From NCBI RefSeq assembly GCF_011386835.1, contig NC_088804.1, positions 36,319,549 through 36,383,548 on the forward strand: a stretch of 64,000 bases of DNA, read 5' to 3'. The position numbers and the translations under genes are program-made. Source of the stretch: Chrysemys picta bellii (lineage: Eukaryota > Chordata > Testudines > Emydidae). The notes below the pieces were generated by a model. It was not told where the DNA came from. It worked only from the letters and a program-made list of their open reading frames with translations, and searched no databases. Shown here piece after piece: positions 23,690 through 34,558 of this stretch; the first letter of the stretch is position 1; the number at the start of each line of letters is the position of its first letter.

Positions 23690-25012
23690 TGGCAAAGCAA
23701 TGGAAAAGCAGAAATGGGATTCAACTGACAAAGGATTAAAGGATAGGACTATATCATTAATGCCACTCAACATGGTTTTATCAAAAATAGGTCTTGTCAA
23801 TCAAATTTGATTTCATCCTTCGATGAGATTACAAATTGGGTTCATAAAGGTAACTGCATGGATATATTATACTTAAACTTTTGTCAGGTGCCACACAACC
23901 TTCTGATTAAAAAATGAGCACTATACTATATCAATAAAACACATTAAATGGATTAAGAATTGGCCAACTGATAGATCTCAGAAAGGAGTTGACAATGGGG
24001 GATCGTCACTGAATGGGGGGGGAGGGTATTTCTAGAGGGTTCTGCAGAGATTACTAGGCCTGATGTTATTCAACCTTTTCATCGATGACTTGGAAGTAAA
24101 TATAAAACAGCTGCTGCTAACATTTGCAGAGGACACAAAGATTGGCAGAGTGGTAAATAATGATGAAGGGCAGTAATATAAAATGACCTGGATCACTCGA
24201 TACACTGGCCCAGTCAAACAAAATGCATTTTAATACAGCCAACGTTATTCATCTAGAAGCAAGGAATGCAGGCCATACCTACAGAAAGGGGGGCTATCTC
24301 CTGAAAAGACGTGATTCTGAAAAGGATCTAGGGGTCATATTGAACAAGGAGCTAAATATGTGCTCCCAGTGCGAAGCTGGGCAAAAAATGCTAATGTGAT
24401 CCTGGGATGAATAAACACAGGAGAAATGAGTACGAGTTGGTCATTTACCTCTGTATACAGCACTGGTGAGACCAGTACTGTAATACTATGTCCAGTTCTG
24501 GAGGCCACATTTAAGAAGGATGTTGAAATATTACAGAGGGTACAGTAAGGCACCACAAAGATGATTAAAGGGCTGGAGAAAATGCCGTACAGCGAGAGAC
24601 ATGGAGAGCTCTCTCCATCTAGCTAATCTAAAAGATGTTGAGAGGTGACTTGACAACAATGTACAAGTACCTTAAGGTGGAGAAAAATACCGTGTACTAA
24701 AAGGCTCTTTAATCTAGCAGTGAAAGGCATAATGAGAACCAATGGCTGCAAACTAAAGGCAGACAAATTCAAAACAGAAATTCTGCACAAATTTTGAGCC
24801 GTGACAGTGATTAGCCACTGGAATAACTACCAAGGGAAGAGGTGGATTCTCCATCTCTTATCAACACTGGATATCTTTCTGGTACAATGCTTTAGTTAAA
24901 CCCAAGTTATTGAGCTCAATACAGGGAAACTGGGTAAAATGTTATGTCCTCTGGTATACAGGAGGTCAGACGAGATCTAATGGTCCCTTCTGGCTTTAAA
25001 CTCTATGAAAAT
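23690..25012 (+). pseudogene. CR1 LINE fragment: end of reverse transcriptase and 3' tail
   Basis: Translated on the plus strand with several frame changes, the segment shows the CR1 order: QHGFIKNRSCQSNL (the QHGF..GRS motif), then LFNLFIDDLE and a F-A-E/D-DTKIG motif (reverse transcriptase palm, with the usual ADD altered to AED), then GYLLKRRDSEKDLGVI. It ends with GGAGGTCAGACGAGATCTAA, then TGGTCCCTTCTGGCTTTAAA, the CR1 3' tail. Multiple stops and frameshifts show it has long been inactive. The 5' part of the LINE is missing, as is usual for CR1. Confidence 0.85.
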
Positions 25013-26468
25013 CATTTGAAGAATTTATACAGCCGGTATCTGTTGTCTTTCACCATCATGCTGTGTGCTATAACAAGTCCAAGAGAATATCAGTCTCCAG
25101 ATACTTCAAAAGTATTTTTTTCTGAAATTTCTTCATAGGAAAAGGGAGTCCTTAACAAGCACGTTACTTCAGTACTACCATGCCATGCAGCTCCAGGAAC
25201 AAAGTGTTCAGTCAATTAAAACAGCCATTTCAATATCAAAAAGTGTAATTCTTCATCTTTTACTTATCCAGTGTACCCTATGTACATAGGCTCTTCCACA
25301 ACCTCCTCCTCTCAGAGACACTATGTTTTTCAGTTAAAGGTTTCCTCAGTGCTTGGCTGCTATAATAAACTTGTTTCTTCTCCTTTTCTGCAGTGAAATG
25401 TTAACTGCTCTCAGATCTTTGCTTTTTGACTGAATGGCAGGGCTAAAGTCCGGGAAGACAAGAATCCTTCCTCCTTCGTAGGCTATTCCAAATTCGGTCT
25501 TGGGCCCCTTCGTGGACTATAATGGGCTCCTCTGAATTCTTTCTTTCAATTTGCTTCCCTTAAAAGGGAGTCAAGACAATCACTTTTCTCCACTCACAGA
25601 AAATCTGCTTTTCTATTAGTGTTAAGGGATTGGGGAAACAGCTTTTTCCATACAGGTCTGGATTGTCTCTACCTTTTATCTTTCCGGGACTTTCTTTCAC
25701 TTTTATATGATTATTAAATCACCAGGCATGCCCTCTATGCAATTTCAAAAAAGGTCTGTGGGGTTTTCTTGCTGCACGCTGTCCCCTGTCTGCAACCGCG
25801 GGTGCTGTGATACGACATTGTGTTGCTGAATTCACGGCACTGTTTGACCTCAGATTTTTATGGTCCTTATTAAACAGGGTTCGTCTTGTAGAGGCGTGAT
25901 CCTTTGAAATACACAGTGTATGTCAAGCCAACTAGATGGAATAACATCAGGTTGTGCACGAGCTAATTTTGTCTGCTGCTACCAAAAGAGGACCTATTTA
26001 GCAGTTTCCTTGAATAGAAACCTACAGTGATAGAAGGAGAATCTGCTTCTGTAAGACTGAAAATTAAATTCTATAGTGCTGCCATCCAAATAATGAGGTC
26101 AGGGAAAGGGATAAGTGTGATGACTGTAGGGTATAAATACCAGCAGGACAAGATATTCTTGGAGACTGTTTTTTTATTGAACGACATTAGAGGAGAAAAA
26201 TACATTTCAGAGATCCGGCATTTCAGCCCATCTTTGAAATGCATTTTTCCTGTTAAGGTATGTGTTGTGTGAGCCCATTCAGAAGATGTATTAGGATTAG
26301 ATGCATTGCACTGTACTGTAGAGGAGATGAACAACAGATGGAAGGTTGTCCAGTTTTTGATTGGGTACTGCCAAGCAGGAATGACATAATGAGGTTGGGC
26401 TATAATTCTAGGACTGTTTCAGGAATTGAGGACAATCCGTTTGGATCAAAGGGTCCACTGCTAGAAAC
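25013..26468. other. non-coding DNA
   Basis: No gene or bounded repeat seen between the CR1 fragment and the Harbinger element. Confidence 0.4.
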
Positions 26469-26861
26469 TAAGGCTTGGTCTACACTAGGAGGTTATGTCG
26501 AATTTAGCAGCGTTAACTCGAATTAACCCTGCACCCGTCCACACAACGAAGCTATTTATTTCGACATAGAGGTCTCTTTAAATCGATTTCTGTACTCCTC
26601 CCCGACGAGGGGAGTAGCGCTAAATTCAACATGGCCATGTCGAATTAGGGTAGGTGTGGATGGAATTCGACGCTAATAGCTCTGGGAACTATCCCACAGT
26701 GCACCACTCTGTTGACGCTCTGGACAGCAGTCCGAGCTCGGATGCTCTGACCAGCCACACAGGAAAAGCCCCGGGAAAATTTGAATGCCTTTTCCTGTCT
26801 GGGCAGTTTGAATCTCATTTCCTGTTTGGACATCGTGGCAAGCTCAGCAGCACTGGCAACG

Positions 26862-27438
26862 ATGCAGAGCTCTCCAGCAGAGATGGCCATGCAATCGCAG
26901 AATAGAAAGAAGGCCCCAACATGCACTGATCGGGAAGTCTTGGATCTGATCGCTGTGTGGGGCGATGAGTCCGTGCTTTTGGAGCTGCAATCGAAAAAAC
27001 AGAATGCGAAGATCTACGGGAAGATCTCAAAAGCCATGACGGAGAGAGGATACAGCTGGGATGCAACGCAGTGCCGCGTGAAAATCAAGGAGCTGAGTCA
27101 AGGGTACCAGAAGACCAAAGAGTCAAACGGACACTCCGGATTCCAGCCCCAGACATGCCGTTTCTACGAGGCAGTGAATTCTATTCTAGGTGCGGCCGCC
27201 ACCACTACCCCACCACTGTCCGTGGACTCTGACGATGGGGTATTGTCGATGGCCAATTCCTCTGAGATGTTCGCGGACGGGGAAGATGAGGAAGGAGATG
27301 AGGAGGACGAGGCAGTCGACAGCGCTTTCAACGCTGATTTCCCCGACAGCCAGGATCTCTTCATCACCCTCACGGAGATCCCCTACCAACCCTCCCAAGG
27401 TGGTAACCCAGACCGTGAATCAGGGGAAGGATCAGTAG
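26862..27438 (+). CDS. Harbinger Myb/SANT-like DNA-binding protein, exon 1
   Basis: This is the accessory DNA-binding protein that Harbinger elements use with the transposase, binding transposon ends and helping nuclear entry (family knowledge). From the chosen Met, residues about 18-100 form a trihelix Myb/SANT-like domain: TDREVLDLIAVWGDES, then KIYGKISKAMTERGY, then QCRVKIKELSQGYQK. An acidic run (EDEEGDEEDE) follows around residue 140, then a DSQDLFITLTEIPY segment. I chose 26862 because family members as I recall them start MQSSP; the open frame extends back to 26781. It ends at a good donor (TAG|GTAAGTG) and joins exon 2 in phase 1. Exon 1 is intact. Confidence 0.8.
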
Positions 27439-28338
27439 GTAAGTGTTTTAAACATTTATTTTGAACAGAATAGGAATGGTATCTTAACAATGGGTTTTTC
27501 ATGATGAGTTTGCCCTAGGCGCTTTAGTTTTTAGTCCTTGCCAGTGCAGCTACTGGAAAATTCTGTCAATATGTCCGGGGATAGAGCAGAAATCCTCCTG
27601 GGACATCTCCACAAAGGTCTCCTGGAGGTATTGTGAAAGCCTTTCCATTAGGTTCCTGAGGAGAGTGGCCTTATTGCATCCTCCATGGTAGGAAACTTTT
27701 CCACGCCAGGCTAGCAGCAAGTACTCCGGGATCATTGCCTCGCAAAGCATGGCGGCATACGGCCCTGGTGCTTGCTGGCATTCACGCAGCATGCGGTCTT
27801 TCTCTGTCTCCGAAATCCTCATCAGAGTGATATCACTCATGGTGACCTGCTTTGAATTAGGGGAATGTTAATATTGGGACTGATTGCCTGTTCCTTTACA
27901 TAACTGTAACCGGCCGTTTACAGCCACGCGGTGGAGGTGTGACAGGGGCAGCATGCAGGGATCTTTCCCGGGGACAGCCGCGAGGGGGCTGGGACAGGGG
28001 CAGAGTTCATGCTGGCCGGGTTGCCGGCAGCAGGAACTGGCCAACGCTAGGAGCATTGCTTGAAACGTGAAAGGAGGGCACTGCTATAAATTAAGCTTTA
28101 AGCAGCCAAAAGTCTACGGCTTACCATGTCCACCTGCTAGCCGAATTCCGTTGTCCGGCCCCGCTTGTGTGATCTGCAAGACCCCAAGCACTTAATGGGA
28201 AGGCCGAAAATTCAACCTTGTACTGAGTGCGCATGTGATAGATGCTGTGCATGGTCTTGTTCACAGAGAAAGACTATATTCATTGTTCACAAAACTGTAT
28301 CTTTGTGAGGAATTCACTCCCTTTTTCCCATCCCACAG
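27439..28338 (+). other. intron of the Harbinger Myb/SANT gene
   Basis: A 900-bp intron, donor GTAAGTG and acceptor TTTTTCCCATCCCACAG. Splicing gives G|CT, keeping the frame into AASVSRATP. The intron holds the antisense open frame at 27550-27840. Confidence 0.7.
27550..27840 (-). CDS. unassigned 96-codon open frame antisense in the Harbinger intron
   Basis: An uninterrupted minus-strand frame from an ATG in excellent Kozak context (GTCACCATGA) to a TAG. The translation looks like real protein: charged N-terminus (RISETEKDRMLREC), a PEYLLLAWRGKVSYHGG block, then an amphipathic LMERLSQYLQETFVEM helix-like stretch. I recognise no domain. Immediately upstream is a possible acceptor (TTCAAAGCAG at about 27847), and a possible donor ATG|GTAAGC lies at 28125/28124, so it may have a 5' exon. 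It could be a third Harbinger gene, a captured host exon, or chance; I lean to the first two because the rest of the element is broken while this frame is not. Confidence 0.45.
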   Translation of the reverse strand: MSDITLMRISETEKDRMLRECQQAPGPYAAMLCEAMIPEYLLLAWRGKVSYHGGCNKATLLRNLMERLSQYLQETFVEMSQEDFCSIPGHIDRIFQ

Positions 28339-28612
28339 CTGCAAGTGTCTCCCGAGCTACCCCGGCATCCCCCTCCCAAAGGCTGGCGCAGATCAGAAGG
28401 ACACGGGACGAGATGTTCTCAGAACTTATGGGCTGCTCCCGAGCCGAGGTGGCACAGCAGACCCAGTGGAGGGAGAACATGTTGCAATACCAGCGAACGG
28501 GAGGACAGGTGGCGGCAGGAAGACCAGCAGGTGACTCAAACGCTGCTTGGACTAATGAGGGAGCAAAGGGACACGCTCCAGCGTTCTGCAGGACCGGAGG
28601 CAGAATGACAGA
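28339..28612 (+). pseudogene. Harbinger Myb/SANT-like protein, exon 2 (frameshifted)
   Basis: Exon 2 starts in frame with AASVSRATPASPSQRLAQIR, then DEMFSELMGCSRAEVAQQTQ and WRENML. Near 28490 the family sequence (EREDRWRQEDQQVTQTLLGL, then MREQRDTLQ) continues in another frame, so there is a small indel. A further shift precedes the proline-rich end (ISNRPPPPPQSP near 28630). The coiled-coil-like glutamine/arginine-rich C-terminal half probably served dimerisation (inference). Confidence 0.75.
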
Positions 28613-29509
28613 GCCCTGCTGCATTCTATCTCTAACCGCCCTCCCCCGCCACAAAGTCCCATCCCCCCCTCACCCAAAGTCCCAAGAAGGAGGGGCGGCA
28701 GGGGCTGTGAAAACAGTCACTCCACCCCTGCAGACTGCTCAAGTAACAGAAGACTCTCATTCCCAAAGATTTGCTAAGTCCTTTCCTTCACTCCAAAAGC
28801 ACCTCACCCAAGCCCCCGTCCCAGTTTCATCCCCTAACTGTGTAGTTGTTAATAAAAAATATGTTTCTGTTAATTACTGTTTCCATCATGTTCTTTTAGA
28901 GAAGAGTGTGTTTGAAGGGGGGGGAAAGGGGTTGGTAATTGGAGAGGACAGTCACCTTTACCAGGGTACAGACAAGGGGGCAGGTTCAGCAGAAGGTCAC
29001 ACACACATTGCAGTCACTAGGCACCCTGGTCAGTCTGGGAGGTGGCTTTCATGTTCTGTGTCAGGGCTATGTGAGTTTGTGGCGGGGGAGGGCGGTTACA
29101 GATCTTATGCAGCGGTCCTTAGCCTGGATGACAGAGCCACACAGCAGGGGATCTGTAACCGCCCTCCCCCGCCACAAAGTCACATAACCCCCACACACAG
29201 AGTCCCAAAAAGGAGGGGTGGCAGGCTCCGTTGAAACAACCAGTCCACCACTGCGGACCGCTCTAGGAGCAGAAGCCTGTCATTCCTCGAGTTTAGAAGC
29301 ATCCTTTCCATCACTACACCCACTCCCCACCACAGTCTGCGTCCCAGTTTCAACACTTTACCACAAAATCCTTAATAAAGAAAACGGTGTTAATGAACAA
29401 AGTTTCATTTATTTTATTTTTAAAGGTGTGTTGGAAGGGGGGGAAGGGGGTTGGTAATTGGAGAGGATAGTCAACATTAACTGGGTAAAGAAACGGGGGC
29501 AGGTTCAGC
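28605..29509. repeat. tandem duplication inside the Harbinger
   Basis: A segment of about 385 bp (28605-28990) recurs at about 29128-29509, offset roughly 520 bp. Both copies hold ATGACAGAGCC, ACCGCCCTCCCCCGCCACAA, AGGAGGGG, a TTAATAAA poly(A)-type signal, and TTGGTAATTGGAGAGGA, then GGGGGCAGGTTCAGC. The unit covers the end of the Myb/SANT gene and its 3' region. The duplication leaves the transposase intact downstream. Confidence 0.85.
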
Positions 29510-29532
29510 TTCTGTTTAAATAAACTTAATAG

Positions 29533-30594
29533 TCACAGGTTACCCTGCTCACTCTGGAACCTAGCTTTCAAAGCTTCCCGGATGCACAGCGCGTCCCGCT
29601 GGGTTCTTCTAATCGCCCAGCTGTCTGGCTGGGCGTAATCAGCAGCCAGGCGATTTGCCTCAACCTCCCACCCCACCATAAAGGTCTCCCCCTTGCTCTC
29701 ACAGAGATTGTGGAGCACACAGCAAGCTGCAATAACAATGGGGATATTGGTTTCGCTGAGATCAGAGCGAGTCAGTAAGCTTCTCCATCTCCCCGTCAGA
29801 CGTCCAAAAGCACACTCCACCACCATTCTGCACTTGCTCAGCCGGTAGTTGAAGAGTTCTTTTTCACTGTCCAGGGTGCCTGTATAGGGCTTCATGAGCC
29901 CGGGCATTAGTGGGTAGGCTGGGTCCCCAAGGATCACTATAGGCATCTCCACATCCCCAACAATTATTTTGTGGTCCGGGAAGTAAATACCTTCCTGCAG
30001 CCATCTAAACAGACCAGAGTTCCTGAAAACGCGAGCATCATGAACCTTGCCCGGCCATCCGACGTTGATGTTGGTAAAACGTCCCCTATGGTCCACCAGT
30101 GCTTGCAGCACCATTGAAAAGTAGCCCTTTCGGTTAATGTACTGGCTGGCCTGGTGGGCCGGTCCCAGGATAGGGATGTGAGTTCCATCTATAGCCCCAC
30201 CGCAGTTTGGGAATCCCATCGCAGCGAAGCCATCTATGATCACCTGCACATTTCCCAGGGTCACTACCTTTGAGAGCAGTAGCTCAACGATTGCGTTGGC
30301 TACTTGCATCACAGCAACCCCCACGGTCAATTTGCCCACTCCAAAGTGATTCGCGACTGACCGGTAGCTGTCTGGAGTTGAAAGCTTCCAGAGGGCTATG
30401 GCCACTCGCTTCTGGACAGTCAGGGCTGCTCGCATCCGGGTATCCTTGCGCTTCAGGGCAGGGGACAGCAACTCACAAAGTTCCAGGAAAGTTCCCTTAC
30501 GCATCCGAAAGTTTCGCAGCCACTGTGATTCATCCCAGACCTGCAGCACTATGCGGTCCCACCAGTCTGTGCTTGTTTCCCGGGCCCAGAATCA
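29533..30594 (-). CDS. Harbinger DDE transposase (5' end broken)
   Basis: PIF/Harbinger transposase of the HARBI1 type (DDE_Tnp_4). The 338-codon frame ends at 29533; counting from its first GTG codon (30549), an HTH-like region RSVANHFGVGKLTVG spans about residues 63-77. The catalytic region shows GAIDGTHIPI (D121), GWPGKVHDARVF (D171), GDPAYPL (D209) and RMVVECAFGRLTGRWR (E245). Fifteen codons upstream of that GTG an in-frame TGA (30594-30592) follows HVDAVER-like sequence and precedes FWARETSTDWWDRI, so the usual N-terminus is cut off. The nuclease fold itself is complete and uninterrupted. It is convergent with the Myb/SANT gene. Confidence 0.88.
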
Positions 30595-31512
30595 CCGTTC
30601 CACAGCATCAACATGACCCATTGCCACCATGATGTTCACGGCGCGGGGTCCCGTGCTTTGTGAGAGGTCTGTGCCCCCTCAGACTTAATGTCCTCACCAC
30701 GCTGCCGTAGCCTCCTCGCCCGATTTCTCAGCATCTGCCTCTGAAAAAGGTGGATGATAAGGTGTGAGGTGTTGACAACGGCCATAACTGCAGCCATGAT
30801 TGCAGCGGGCTCCATGCTCGCGGTGCTGTGGCGTCCATGCTGTCAATCACCAGAAAAGTGCGCGAACTGATTGCCCGCCGGCGCTTTCACGGAGGGAGGG
30901 TGGGAGTGAGGGTTGAATGATGACAATTACCCAAAACCACCCTTGACACATTTTTTGCCCCAGCAGGCATTGGGAGCTCGACCCAGAATTCCAATGGGCA
31001 GCGGGGCCTGCGGGAACTGTGGGAGAGCTGCCCACAGAGCACCGCTTCCGATGTCGACTCTTGCCCCGTTGGTGTGGACTCACAAAGTCGAATTACTGTC
31101 CTTAGTGTGGATACACACGTTTGACTTTGTAATATCGGTTCCACAAATTCGCTTTAAGTAAAATCGAACTACTCTCGTAGTGTAGACATACCCTAACTGA
31201 CACCACAACCTGATCCTCAGCTACAGCCGAGGAGCACACAGCCCAGCACTGCAAGAGGTGGGCCAATGTGGCTTTAAGTCAGCTTTGTCCTTCCTTGAAC
31301 CTGGACTGGCTATGTGCCCACACAAGTGGCCAGCACCAGTTTTAGCATCCCTAGAGCTGTTCTACATTATGCCAGCTTCCAATAGTCCCTATGGACTACG
31401 ATGGCAGCTAGAGATCACTGGGTTGCAGGGAAGATCTAGCCACATTCCTTTTCCCTCAGCCACATCCCCTATGTGAGCCATGGGAGGGGAGGTGGCATAT
31501 GTTCTGCTACAC

Positions 31513-31847
31513 CAGGGGTCGGCAACGTTCGGCATGTGGCTCGCCAGGGTAAGCACCCTGGTGGGCCGGGACAGTTTATTTACCTGCTGACGCGGCAGGT
31601 TCGGCCGATCGCGGTACCCACTCGCCGCGGTTAGCTGTCCCGGGCCAATGGAGGCGGCGAGAAGCGGCGCGGGCTGAGGGATGTGATTGCCGCGGCTTCC
31701 CGCCGCCCCCATTGGCCCAGGACGGTGAACCGCGGCGAGTGGGTGCCGCGATCGGCCGAACCTGCCGCGTCAGCAGGTAAATAAACTGGCCCGGCCTGCC
31801 AGGTTGCTTACCATGGCGAGCCGTGTGCCGAACGTTGCCGACCCCTG
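31513..31847. mobile_element. palindromic GC-rich hAT element
   Basis: 335 bp; left CAGGGGTCGGCAACGTTCGG, right inverted copy the same. Flanks TGCTACAC and TGCTACCC match at 7 of 8. The interior is a long palindrome with GGTTCGGCCGATCGCGG and CCGCGATCGGCCGAACC blocks and CCAATGG boxes. An internally deleted relative is at 34424-34550. Confidence 0.92.
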
Positions 31848-31855
31848 TGCTACCC

Positions 31856-32099
31856 ATACCACTTGTGGCGCTTCCCAGGGGTACCAAGGCTGTGAGTCAC
31901 CTTCCTACTACTTGCCCTTAGCATGAGAAAAGCTTGTCTGTGACAGCCAGGGATGAACTCCCGATTAAGCAGGATAGTTAAGCATGTGTCTAACTTTACA
32001 CATGCAATAGAGCCATCAAAGTCAATGGGAGGCCTCATGTGCTTATGTGTGGACTTAAGTTCTTTTCTAAACCAAGGCCTAAGAGGCTCATAATCCTTT
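31856..32099. other. non-coding DNA with AAGTCAATGGGAGGCC motif
   Basis: No gene. A diverged copy of the dispersed palindrome family is seen around 31950-32060. Confidence 0.4.
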
Positions 32100-32620
32100 T
32101 GTAATGGTGGGCACTCACTCCTGGAACACCCCCTGGTGGCCTAGTGTGGAACTGTGGTTACATCCCTCCCTCGGTTTCCCTTAGTGGGTTTTCAGTAAGT
32201 TTAATGAGGCTTGTACACAAGTGAACAATGCCCCTACAGGGGTCTAGTTTATTTACTCAACCGCCAAATGTTTGTGTAAACAAACCTTCTCCTTCTGCTG
32301 TAAGTCAGCAGGCTGTTCCATTGCCTGGGAGCTCTGCAGTCTCTCCCCTGCTGAATCAGGGGGTCATGCAGGCCTCCCTGCCTGGAGAGCTTCGTAGTCT
32401 CTCTCCTCTGCAGTTTCCTCTCTTGCTGAGCACTCATAACTCTTTATAAGGCCAGGGGTTCCGTATAAAAATTAATTGCCATCCAGCTACTTATCCAATT
32501 AATCATCCCCAGGTGGATGTGGTTGGCTGTTTCTCTTTAGCAGAGACTAGCACAGGGAGGCTGGGTGCCTGACCCCTCAGAGAGACCCATGCACCTTCCC
32601 TCTGCATAGGAAATCATCAT
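32100..32620. other. possible diverged LTR-like segment
   Basis: Begins TGTAATGGTGGGCACTCACT and is CT-rich with a spaced CTGGGAGCTCTGCAG/CTGGAGAGCTTCGTAG pair and a TATAAGG-like motif. It resembles LTR sequence in composition, but I found no second terminus or target duplication, so this is weak. Confidence 0.3.
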
Positions 32621-34415
32621 GTTATCTATTCCCGAGATGACAGCTACCAACCAAAACAATCTCAATACAATCACTGTCTCCTCTTCCACAAGCTAACGCC
32701 AACAATAAATCTCTATAGCCACTGATGCAGCAATCAGTGTACTCTGTTTGATTGCGCCTCCCAACTAGAAAAAAAAGTGTGGAAGTATCTTTTTCAATAT
32801 TCATCTTTATTATATTTTAATAAATAGAAATCAGTGATGCAATCAAGCAACTGCAAATATCCTAAGCAGTAATGCAATTCATTATATATATATGATTGGC
32901 ATCCAGACATGATGGGCAATAAAGAAAAAAGGGGAATTAAAAGAATATGTTTAATTTATTTGTATATAGGTAACGTAGGCATAAGCTTGCATTAAGTTTC
33001 TTTCCACAGGAGCTGTAATGTAAAATCAATACAAGATATTAAAAAGAATGTTTTGAGCCAAATTACAGTGAAGATATTTTAAAGACTGTCAATGGGCTAG
33101 AGCTAGAATATAGGCTGCTGTAGAGGCTTATTGCTTCAGTCATTCAGATTATACAAGGGATATAAGCACCTGCCAGAGTGAAACATGGGACCATGGAGGT
33201 GCAGGGCTGCTAACGCTGTTGCATCACCACTGGTAGCGCAGTCTGGGCTTCCACTGGGGGACCCTGTGAAACTAGACACTGCAGGAAGTACCATCCAGTG
33301 GGGCCTGAGTGGTGGCCTCCTGGAGCCCACTGATTGCCCCTCCCCCATGTATATAAACCATGAAGCTTTTAAAGGGAGCTGTCTGAGCAATGATGAAGAC
33401 TGCTTGCTTGTTTCTGCAGACCACCTCTTACTGTGAACCTTTGATTCCAGCTCCTGACCCCAGTTTGTCCCTGACTGCTACTAGCCTCCAGCCTGCAACT
33501 CAGTGCCTGACCCTGACTTCCTGGTATCCTGACCTGGCTTGAACCTGATTCCACCACACATCTCCCTGACTGCAATTTGGTACCTAACCAGTGCATGCTG
33601 GCCACCCGCAGCCCTCCTGCGGCTTGTCACCTTTCTGAAAATCAGAATGGAATATTTCTGGCTTCTAATACCCTGCTCATCTGAGTCTCATAGCTGAATG
33701 TTCTTTGACAAATGAATGAAGCATCATTAAGAACCATATCAAAGGTAATTTGGGTATTGGCTAAAACTTGGTAATATGTCCTTGTTTTAACTTTGTGGAA
33801 CCAGACAGTGAGCCTACAAAGCATAACTGCCAAATCTGCAGAAACAAGCAATTAAAAGGAAGGTGCATTTCCCCCCACTACAGCTACCATTTGCAGATGG
33901 CCCATTCCAACTCTCATTGAAAACTATACAAAGACTCCCATTGAGTTTAATGGAGTTTGGCTTGAGTCCATAAAGAGTACCAACCACCATGAGAAAGAGC
34001 TAGGATTTTTTAATAGATAAGTTACAGATCAGATTTGTGTCTTTTGCTCTCTACTTAAGAAAAATTATAAGAAACCCAGCAGCCCAGCTGGGTTCCAGAC
34101 AACCACATTTACTAACCATACATAAACATATACGGCCTAGCTATCTACATCCTGCTGCTCTGGCTAATTGCAGAAGGTCCTTGATGCATGGAACATGGTG
34201 ACCACCGCTGGAGGATTCACCAGTTATCTAACCTGATAGTGTCTTCTCCCTGTACATTACAATATTTGTGAGTTAATTCTAAGGTAAAAAGCAGCAAGAA
34301 AAGTGTGTATGGGGGGCGGGGATATTTGGACTTTCTTTATACACCATCAAGAAAGAAAGAGCCAAACCAATTGTTTTAAACCCCTTGCAGGCACCTTTAA
34401 GAGATGTGAAAGTTG
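32621..34415. other. non-coding DNA
   Basis: No gene recognised. An AT-rich run with (TA)n near 32885 and a weak dispersed palindrome near 33900-33970. Confidence 0.4.
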
Positions 34416-34423
34416 TCCTAGAA

Positions 34424-34550
34424 CAGGGATCGGCAACGTTTGGCTCGGCCGAACCTGCCGCGTCAGCAGGTAAATAAACTGGCCCGGCCCACCAGGGTGC
34501 TTACCCTGGCGAGCCGCGTGCCGAACGTTGCCGAACGTTGCCGACCCCTG
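34424..34550. mobile_element. internally deleted hAT element
   Basis: A 127-bp derivative of the 31513-31847 family: left CAGGGATCGGCAACGTTTGG, right inverted CAGGGGTCGGCAACGTTCGG. Exact 8-bp duplication TCCTAGAA on both sides (34416-34423, 34551-34558). The left half of the palindrome is lost, and CCGAACGTTG is tandemly doubled at the right end. Confidence 0.93.
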
Positions 34551-34558
34551 TCCTAGAA

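Larger units (their letters stand above)
26469..31196. mobile_element. PIF/Harbinger DNA transposon, near full length
   Basis: Element proper 26472-31193 (4,722 bp). Left end GGCTTGGTCTACACTA, right end inverted GGGTATGTCTACACTA; both are flanked by TAA (26469-26471, 31194-31196), the Harbinger target. It carries the two genes expected of the superfamily, a Myb/SANT-like protein on the plus strand and a DDE transposase on the minus strand, facing each other. A third open frame lies antisense in the intron, and a roughly 520-bp tandem duplication lies between the genes. Stops and frameshifts show this copy is no longer autonomous, although its ends look usable in trans. Confidence 0.95.

Noticed and set aside
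26654..27438. Several other open frames overlapping Harbinger exon 1
   Set aside because: Alternative-frame and antisense shadows of the Myb/SANT coding sequence.
28242..29234. 330-codon plus-strand open frame as one protein
   Set aside because: Only its early part is Harbinger exon 2; it then runs through a frameshift, 3' untranslated sequence and the tandem duplication in the wrong frame.
32100..32620. Solo LTR
   Set aside because: It has LTR-like composition but I could not find matching TG/CA ends or a target duplication; kept only as a weak note.
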